From Clarkia xantiana subsp. parviflora (taxonomy: Eukaryota; Streptophyta; Magnoliopsida; Myrtales; Onagraceae), in contig JAPTYO010000001.1 of the NCBI GenBank assembly GCA_036873135.1, positions 43,548,774-43,612,773 on the forward strand: 64,000 nt of DNA, read 5' to 3'. How positions within the stretch are numbered: position 1 is the first letter of the stretch; every line of letters starts with the position of its first letter. The notes under the pieces were generated by a model. The model worked only from the letters and a program-made list of their open reading frames with translations, was not told the DNA's origin and ran no database searches. Positions 48,561-64,000 of this stretch are shown in pieces. Both the position numbers and the translations under genes were made by a program.

Positions 48561-49134
48561 AAGATGACAATGGCAGAGCTTTAGAAAATTTCAATCTTCC
48601 ATTAAAATATTCGAAGCTCATGACTTTATCGTGGTCGTCTACCTCCTACCCGCAGTGGAAAATGGATGCCGCTATCATGACGCCGTTGCCGCGTCAGATC
48701 TTGTTTTCACACCGCGGGAAGGTCCATTCTTTGCTGTACCCTTCTTTTTCTTCGCAGCGTAGGTGGGCGATCAATTACCGTCTTCGAAAAGCCTTCTGGA
48801 AGCGACGAAAGTGCGGCTTCTTTGCCTTTGCTCTGATTCAAGGAGTAAGGTATTGAAATTGAATGCTTTGAGTTGACTGTTAAGTCCCAGATAGGAAAGT
48901 TTCTCTTTCGAGCTCAACTTCGAGATTGGCCTCTGTTATGCTCAGGTATAACGGTTTTCTGCTGACTTTTAAGTAAAATTGGGGTGCAGGAAAAGGGAAG
49001 ACCTCTTTGATCATATAGTATTAGTGTTCCGTTCGTTTTTTTGTGCTTTGATTTGATGTTTAATTATGGTGGTTTTGATGATGTGCTGTGTGAAGCTAAT
49101 GGGTTGTTGGTCATTCGATTTTTCAGGCCATATA

Positions 49135-57750
<8,616 letters not shown>

Positions 57751-57759
57751 CAGTTTCTG

Positions 57760-58690
57760 TTTGGGTTTAGGGCTTTGCTATTGTTTGGCATTTGGGTTTG
57801 TGAAGATTGTCAAATACGGTGACTTGGACTACAAGTCTTGCAGTCTTTCTCAATGTTGGTCTTACAGTTAATGTTAGTTGAGTTAGTTGGTTTAGTCAGG
57901 TTTGAGAGACACTCTTGTAAATGTTTAACTAATGTAGGATTGAGCTTCTTATACTATTTTTTTTTAGACTAAAATTGTAATTCTTTTATGTTAAATTAGA
58001 TAGTGACACGTAGTTGAACCAATACTTTTATGCTTTATAAAACGCAAAAAATTTACAGTGCTAAATTACTTTGATTTACGAACGGTAAGTAAATAAATGA
58101 TTTATAACAAAATTTCACACAATACACTAGTCATTAACTAGCAATTGAATAATATTGTATTATTTAGTGTATATAGATGTTTAATTTTTGGGTAAAAGGA
58201 TGGTATTTCATCAACAAGTATATAGATGTGTTTGTTTAGTGTTATTTGCTATTATAACATTTTTTTTGTGTTAAACTAAAAAAATGTATTAATAGTGGCA
58301 ACCCTAAATACATCTCGTTACGTAATGTTTGAGCTTTCCTGTTTAATTTGTGAACATATTAGAGCATTCAAAATGGTATTACATAGTATTACTTAAATAT
58401 GAGTAAAATATATAAAAACACGCTACAATGAGTTTATATAGCATTCCCTAAAAAAAGTTTATCCACTTTTCTTACATAACTTATTCCTTAGGTGCATCAA
58501 CCAGTGCATGCATTATTATTTAAATTTAAATATATAATATTTATTTGGGGAAAAAAAGAATATATGTAATATATAATAATAATATAATAATAAAAGGCAA
58601 AAAAAAAATTCTCCGGGGTATAAATGACAGATCTTAGAATAGTTTAGGGGTATAAATAAAAACCTTTATTAGGGTGCATTCAAATGAGTT
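57760..58690. other. Intergenic DNA between the receptor kinase and NDUFA1
   Basis: 3' UTR of the kinase (to about 57960), then AT-rich DNA. No further gene is seen. The NDUFA1 promoter is presumably within 58560-58830. Confidence 0.4.
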
Positions 58691-58837
58691 TATAGTTTAT
58701 GGTGTCTTTTGTAATTGTTAAGGTTGAAGTTTCACAGAAAATTGGTCGTCGTCATCCGGTATTGCCGATTTGTTTCCCAACAAATTGCTGCGATCCACGA
58801 CCAAGAAGGCGAAGGAGAATCCAATTGACATCGAGAA

Positions 58838-59117
58838 ATGTCGCTAGCATGGCTCGAGGCGGCTCTTCCTCTGGGAATCATTGGAGGAATGCTCTGCATC
58901 ATGGGCAATGCCCAGTACGCTATCCACAAAGCTGCTCATGGACGGGTAAGAACTTGTTAGATTCCCATCTTCTGCTCCCTGCGCAGTGAGCTTCTTGAGT
59001 CTTGACATCTTCACTGTCGATCTACAGCCGAAGCACATCGGTAACGATATGTGGGACGTGGCCATGGAGCGGAGGGACAAGAAGCTCACCGATATTGTCT
59101 CGGGATCTTCCAATTAG
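58838..59117 (+). CDS. NDUFA1: NADH:ubiquinone oxidoreductase subunit NDUFA1 (MWFE)
   Basis: Small membrane-anchored accessory subunit of mitochondrial complex I. Two exons, 58838-58945 and 59028-59117, join in phase to 65 residues, the usual plant length. The N-terminal hydrophobic helix (LPLGIIGGMLCIMGNAQY) is the single transmembrane anchor; it is followed by HKAAHGRPKHIGNDMWDVAMERRDKK, the conserved matrix/intermembrane segment, and a short variable tail. The exon join falls exactly at HGR/PKH. The gene is too short for a simple open-frame search to show as one piece. Another possible acceptor and exon-like piece near 60241 and 60478 could be an alternative 3' end but encodes nothing recognised. 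Confidence 0.95.
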
Positions 59118-60880
59118 TCCGTGTTCTACTCTTTTCCGGTAATCTATTTGCACTAGAGCTGTAATTGATCTACTGAATTTTCAATTCCCGGCGTATCTGT
59201 GCGGGTTTTTGACGTATTACTGGTTGATTCCCTTCGATTTGTAATTTCTAGGGTTTCCATTTAAGCATGTTGATTTCTTGCTGCATTTTTTTGGAATTAC
59301 AATGTAGCGTTTAGTTTAGCTGGAAAAGCTAATTATTATGTTTGATATGCTCTCCAAAGATGAAATGTTCAAATTTGCTCCATGAAGAGGCATGAACATT
59401 TTACTGAGAACATGGTTGAGGACAATCAACAACTTAGATTGAAATGGCATGGTCATATTCATGCATCAGCTTATGCTGTGGTGCTCTTTCTTCTCAGCTG
59501 CTGATAGTTGATGGAGTTGAGTTCTCATGTTAATGAACATTTACTATTGTGCAGCATCAAAAACCCAGTTTTGTGTCACGGTCATGATTGATAGAACAAA
59601 ACGAAGTATCACTTATAGCTAAGTAGGGATGATTTTAATTTACAGAAGTTAACACCCTTTTTGGTTAGCAGAATGAACTGTCTCAACCTGCATCAATTTT
59701 AAAGTCCTCTAACAACGCATACAATGATTATTGAAACTTGATGTAGTAAACATATGCAAATAGTCCTACCCTTCTGTTCCTTGATTTTGTGAAGTTGTAA
59801 GCTCTGACTTTTCCTTGTCCTTTGATTGAAGTCCTGCTGGTGCTTCTTAGTAATATCTTATTCGTGTAGGTTTCTTATTTCATGAGACAAAACTTATTAT
59901 ATATGATTGAACTTTTCTATATGCCTGATATGCATATTTATATGGTCTATCGTACATGCTTGTATTGCGGTGCAACCATAGGACTTTATTCTTGATGGTG
60001 TTATGATGAATCTAGTCCACAAGCCTACATATAATTCTAATCTCAGTGCATTTCTTATGTGCTGTTAAATTTCCGAAAAACAACTTACCTATATATTTAT
60101 ATCATAACCTTATTGGGGTGTATTTACCAGCCAATTTCTCTGTGATAATAAGCATATATATGTACATAAGCTTAGGGCTCCCAGTTATTTGGAGAAGAAT
60201 GCAAACTTCTTAATTGAAAGATTTTAACTGTCTATTGTAGGTCAAGATCAACCACATTTGGGTAGCGACTTGTCACAGCTTCATGTATTTCTTACTTTTG
60301 CCACTAGAATAATGAAGGAGAAAATCATCAAGGAATTAAGTTTGTGCATTATTTGCTTGATTCTGCTTCTCCCTTATATGCAAACATTGGAATATGGATT
60401 TGTTTTGTTGTCCGACGTATTTAACAACCTGCTTGTAAATCTTGATGCTGAAACATGAACAGTATAAATGGATGCAGGATGGTGTTGAAGTTGGAATAAA
60501 GGTTGTCATGACGTACAATGTTACAATCAACGGCAAGGAAGCTTCTGGTTGTTTGTTTGTTTTATCAGCGACATTATTGTTACCTTTGTTTGATATTTTG
60601 TAAACACATAACCTAAGTTGTTTGAAGATGTTGTACTTGGCGTTATGCAGAACATGAATTAAGTTGTTCTTTTCGTTTTCATTCATGACATAATATGAGC
60701 AACGCCCCCTTTCATTAAAAACCTTCACTTATATTTTGGTAGGCATTTCTTAAATTAAAGGAATTCTCCAAAGTGTCATGTTATCAAAAGAGTATAACCA
60801 TTCCATGTTATTAAAAAGTGTAATAAATAAGGGATAAAGTGGGGTTTTGATTGGAATTCACTTTTTATACCATTTTTCTG
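59118..60880. other. Downstream region of NDUFA1, no further gene recognised
   Basis: Mixed AT-rich sequence. Acceptor-like sites at about 60240 and 60478 followed by GC-balanced sequence (60478-60560) hint at untranslated or alternative exons; I see no domain. Confidence 0.35.
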
Positions 60881-60889
60881 GGATTTTTC

Positions 60890-61117
60890 TACTATGCTTT
60901 GTGAGCACCATGCTTTTGTTTTTTTTATTACTACGATGGACTTAATTGTAACATATGTAAAACTTTAAAAGTATGAAAAAATATGAATTTTTTTAACCAC
61001 ACCTTATATTTGCATCGTACTATTAATAATATCAATTTCCACATTTAGGGCAATAGAAAAATACAAATTTTTTAACCAAAAGCATGGTGCTTTTGGAGCA
61101 TGATAGAAAGGTCCATT
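60890..61117. mobile_element. Short inverted-repeat element, unclassified
   Basis: CTACTATGCTTTGTGAGCACC near 60890 pairs imperfectly with GGTGCTTTTGGAGCATGATAG ending near 61113; the centre is AT-rich. I see no clear target duplication. The same TATGCT and AGCATCATGCTT style occurs near 2620. Confidence 0.5.
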
Positions 61118-61632
61118 TTTCTGTACATTTTTGGTACTAACTGTTTACATTTTGTATCATTTAAGTACTCCGTATTTTTTTGCCGTGTCGTGCACGTAAG
61201 TAACTCTAAATTTTTTATTTTATTCAATTTATTCCCTCTAATAAATCCTTAACTTTTATTCTATTCAATTTAGTCCTAAAATTTCAAAATCGAACCCTTT
61301 ACTCGAAATTGACATTGCCGGACATAGCCCATGGCTAGGTCCGACCCAAGGCCGGGATCGTCAAAACCCTAGCCAATATGGGTTGCCAGCGACCCCGACC
61401 CAGGGTCAGACCGGCTAGGTCAATTTGTGTTAAGGGTTCGATTTTAAAATTTTAGGACTAAATTGAATAGAATTAAAGTTAGAGATGTATTAGAGGGACT
61501 AAATTGAACAAAATAAAAAATTTAGGGCTACTCATACGCACGACATGTAACTCTTAACGATCAAAATAGACGAACTTTAACGGATGTACTAAAAAAGTAC
61601 ACACGTTATCCGGACTTTTAAATTGTTTACCC
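61118..61632. mobile_element. Foldback (Mutator-like) element, family E arms, aged
   Basis: Arms 61120-61300 and 61440-61630 are complementary. Outer blocks (TTTTGGTACTAA, AAGTACTCCGT) match the Pack-MULE-type element at 32547; inner blocks (TCAATTTAGTCC, TCCCTCTAATA) match family C, and the core CCTAGCC/GGCTAGG blocks match the element at 9877. Borders are approximate and no exact duplication is left. Confidence 0.6.
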
Positions 61633-61887
61633 AAATTAAATTTGTTTACCCAAATTAAATTTTTTTTTTTTATGTGGACAATCTTTTTGTTGACTTTAAT
61701 CATTTCAAATTGGCTACAAAAGTCTAAAACGTTTTTTTGTTATCAATCTTTTCAAATTGGGGTTGTTCGTAATTTTATCGTTACCCTAAAATCACTCGAC
61801 TGTTACTTATATTACTCTGAACGATAGAGTAAGCTTCTTTCAATTAAAGAATATTAACACAGGGTAGCAAAAGCTTACACTCAAGTT

Positions 61888-62016
61888 GTAGAGGCTTGCC
61901 AGTTATGGCAAGCCTTACAAAAATAAGGGTATGCTGCTTAAAGCAGCGAACACACGGTATTCTTTAGTAAAAGGCGAAAGAATAGTTCGCTTTGTGCTCA
62001 CTGCGCAGCTGCTTGT
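61888..62016 (-). ncRNA. U5: U5 spliceosomal snRNA, copy 1
   Basis: Core RNA of the U5 snRNP that aligns exon ends during splicing. The invariant loop 1 CGCCTTTTACT is at 61966-61976, closed by TTCTTT/AAAGAA and a longer AGCGAAC/GTTCGCT stem. The Sm site TTATTTTTG is at 61918-61926, followed by a perfect 3' hairpin (AGGCTTGCC/GGCAAGCCT, 61892-61917). Loop 1 lies about 40 nt from the inferred 5' end, as in other U5 RNAs. The 5' end is set about 31 nt below the TATA box; the ends may be off by a few bases. Confidence 0.92.
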
Positions 62017-62040
62017 GTTGACACTGCAGATAGGTTGTGA

Positions 62041-62047
62041 TTTTATA
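62041..62047 (-). promoter_or_regulatory. TATA box of U5 copy 1
   Basis: TATAAAA, about 31 bp before the inferred RNA start and 33 bp from the upstream element. Confidence 0.85.
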
Positions 62048-62080
62048 CAGTTTTTGGAGCCCCAGCCATCTTTAAACTCT

Positions 62081-62091
62081 CGGTGTGGTAT
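62081..62091 (-). promoter_or_regulatory. Upstream sequence element (USE) of U5 copy 1
   Basis: ATACCACACCG on the minus strand matches the plant snRNA USE (RTCCCACATCG) at 9 of 11 positions. Exactly 33 bp separate it from the TATA box, the spacing known for plant RNA polymerase II snRNA genes (polymerase III genes have about 23). TGGGCC site II-like motifs lie further upstream (about 62133-62205). Confidence 0.85.
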
Positions 62092-62209
62092 AGTCGAGAA
62101 CGATAACACTGTCTTATCTTCTGTTTACATTCTTGGGCCTCGGCCTAAATATTCAAACTGCAATCGAGATTGGGCCGCTAGAAGTTTAGTAACCCGAATC
62201 AGGCCCAGT

Positions 62210-62900
62210 ACACAAATTAGTAATTGAAGATGACGTGGACTTTTCATAACAAAAACACTGCTTCCAAACCTTATAATATTTTTTTCACCAAAAAAAAAAC
62301 CTTATAATATTTCCACCCAAAAAAAACGCATATAGAATCACTCCATATTATGATTCTTATAATTATAAAAAAAATATAACTAACACTTTAAACAATTTAA
62401 CTAAACCTGACATCTAGAACACCTCGTAAAAAAATTATGTTAAACCCTCAAAACTTCTACCAAAAAAAAATTGAATCATGTCTAACATGCATGAGTTATA
62501 ATTTTGAAGGGATTAGATAAGCAAATCAATTTTATTTGTTCAAATTATTTGATGACTAAGTAGGCAACAACATTGATGACATTGCTCGTCTAAAAATATG
62601 AGCAACACCTCCATTTCAGTAGTAATAATAACATGAGAGCATTTCTATTGGTTGGTTTTATGTAATCTTACTTAAATGTGAGCACTTTGTTTGAAGTATA
62701 CAAAAACCTGCATTATGGGTATTTGGCTAGATATTCAAAGATGATACAAGTACTACGATGATGATAAATATTATATAAAAGAATAAATTTATTTTTCCTT
62801 TTTATAATCTGTGAGTATTTAAACCCAAAATCTCTAGTTTAGTGATGAATCGCTATAAACCATTTAATTTAATCACTGTAAAATGAAATGAACAAGTATT
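62210..62900. other. Spacer between the two U5 genes
   Basis: AT-rich with no gene recognised. Its left end, just upstream of copy 1, shares ATTGAAGATGACGTGGACTT with the region upstream of copy 2, showing that promoter and RNA were duplicated together. Confidence 0.5.
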
Positions 62901-62928
62901 GACCTCACATAAAGGCTTAAACTTGAGT

Positions 62929-63059
62929 TGTAAAGGTTTCACCAATAAAGGCAATCCTTTCAAAAATTAGCGTAGGCTGTTTAAAGTAGCGAAAACACGG
63001 TATTCTTTAGTAAAAGGCGAAAGAATAGTTCGCTTTGTATTCACTGCGCAGCTGCGTGA
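62929..63059 (-). ncRNA. U5: U5 spliceosomal snRNA, copy 2 (possibly variant)
   Basis: The region from about 63051 down to the Sm site is nearly identical to copy 1 across loop 1 (63009-63019, CGCCTTTTACT), and the Sm site reads AATTTTTGA. The 3' hairpin is weakened: AGGATTGCC faces GGTGAAACCT with mismatches, whereas copy 1 has a perfect stem. It may be a diverging variant or an early pseudogene, since the 3' stem matters for stability and 3'-end formation. Confidence 0.85.
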
Positions 63060-63084
63060 TTTATTTACAATGGAAGATATCTGG

Positions 63085-63091
63085 TTTTATA
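63085..63091 (-). promoter_or_regulatory. TATA box of U5 copy 2
   Basis: TATAAAA, about 32 bp before the inferred RNA start. Confidence 0.85.
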
Positions 63092-63124
63092 AGGGTGTCA
63101 GCAACTCAAGTTGCTCTCTACGAA

Positions 63125-63135
63125 AGGTGTGGGAC
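63125..63135 (-). promoter_or_regulatory. Upstream sequence element (USE) of U5 copy 2
   Basis: GTCCCACACCT matches RTCCCACATCG at 9 of 11 positions. It lies exactly 33 bp from the TATA box, as in copy 1. GGGCCT/AGGCCC motifs follow upstream (63145-63225). Confidence 0.85.
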
Positions 63136-63435
63136 AAAATTCATGGGCCTCAATAGTACTGTCCTCACCCAGGCCCTGCTTACTTTGAGAATAGGCCCAC
63201 AGAAACTAGAGCCCAGATCAGGCCCGGCACACAAGTTGGTAATTGAAGAGGACGTAGACTTCTATAAAAAAACACAGTTGTCAATTCAATTCATTTAATA
63301 TTGTGTAACGGTTTAACGTTTTATTTATTTACCGTAAATCCTGAGTTTAATTTCTGTTTTATTTTAAAAAAATAAATTAAAATCAGCACTTTATTCATAT
63401 GAGATGGTGCGAGCTATTATGTCTACCATCATGCG

Positions 63436-63992
63436 TAGGGGTGAGCAAATTACCCAGTTGGAACCGGAACCGGACCGGAACCGGTCATTTGGTAGGTTTC
63501 GGGTAGATGTAAATGGTTCTGGTACATTTCTGGGATTAAATTTCAAGAACCGGTATTTTCGGTTCCGGTTCCGGGATAAGTTTTCGGGTACCCAAATACC
63601 CAGAACCGGAACCGTTATATATATATATAAATTAAAAAACACTAAACATTTAACAAATTTAAAATTGATTTGTGGAAAATGTTATAATTATTTTTATGAT
63701 TCATTTGGTATAACATAAATTTCAGTTTCAATTGGTTACCGAGAACCCGGTTCCAACTGGGTATCCAGAACCCGGTTCCAACTAGTACCTAAAATTATAT
63801 TATTTAGTTTGAAAATTTGTAACCGGTTCCTTAACGGGTACCCGGAACCGATTGGCTCTTAACGGTTCTGGTACGGTTCCGGTTCCTAAATGTTCTGGTA
63901 CGATTCTGGATAATAAAGTTAGGAACCGTTTAGTATTGGTCTGGTTCTGGGATACCCTAAAAGTACTGGGTACCCGGAACCGCTCACCCCTA
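63436..63992. mobile_element. hAT-like miniature element (557 bp) at the right edge
   Basis: Termini TAGGGGTGAGC and GCTCACCCCTA are perfect 11-bp inverted repeats. Internal GGAACCGG, CGGTTCC and GGGTACCC blocks are complementary between halves. The left flank ATCATGCG and the right flank ATTCATGC (cut by the window end) are similar but shifted by one base, so the duplication is imperfect or its last base lies outside. Confidence 0.8.
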
Positions 63993-64000
63993 ATTCATGC

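Noticed and set aside
61430..61450. GGGTTCGATTTT, resembling a tRNA T-arm
   Set aside because: It is part of the inner arm of a foldback element, without acceptor or anticodon stems around it.

Overview
This window reads as nuclear DNA of a dicotyledonous flowering plant. The genes carry spliceosomal introns with GT..AG borders, the intergenic DNA is very AT-rich, the protein families are plant ones (WRKY group III, B3/REM-type, LRR receptor kinases of two plant subfamilies, vacuolar sorting receptor, HAL3), and the space between genes is packed with short non-autonomous DNA transposons. I do not name a species.

Layout, left to right: (1) the 5' two exons of a vacuolar sorting receptor, running off the left edge on the minus strand (209-1860); (2) a group III WRKY gene of three exons (6432-8637, minus); (3) a transposon-rich stretch with nested hAT-like and Mutator-like foldback elements (8977-18000), interrupted by a HAL3 phosphopantothenoylcysteine decarboxylase (14175-15458, minus); (4) an intronless B3-domain gene (19255-20034, plus); (5) a GH5 endo-beta-mannanase of six exons (21594-24395, minus) with a duplicated exon fragment upstream; (6) an LRR receptor-like pseudokinase of subfamily III (26315-28970, minus); (7) a pseudogene-rich interval: a foldback element carrying an alpha/beta-hydrolase fragment (32547-33568) and a head-to-head inverted repeat of a sucrose-transporter fragment (34051-34880); (8) CDP-diacylglycerol synthase in 11 coding exons (38179-41791, minus); (9) a decayed Ty3/gypsy retroelement (about 43095-44760) and four hAT-like or similar elements (45406-48082); (10) a 20-coding-exon LRR-VIII-1 receptor kinase (49135-57750, plus) with three foldback elements in its introns; (11) the small complex I subunit NDUFA1/MWFE (58838-59117, plus); (12) two U5 snRNA genes on the minus strand (about 61888-62016 and 62929-63059), each with the plant USE and TATA boxes exactly 33 bp apart; (13) a last hAT-like element at the right edge.

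The genes are independent single-copy-style plant loci and not an operon or cluster with one function. What ties the window together is the transposon landscape. At least eight elements flanked by 8-bp target duplications (hAT signature) and about ten foldback elements with 9-bp duplications where intact (Mutator signature) can be delimited by eye. Several are nested, and the foldback families appear to have exchanged modules with one another. Exon borders below were set by hand from reading frame, GT/AG sites and family conservation; the summed coding lengths are all multiples of three, which supports them. No alignment or database search was run.
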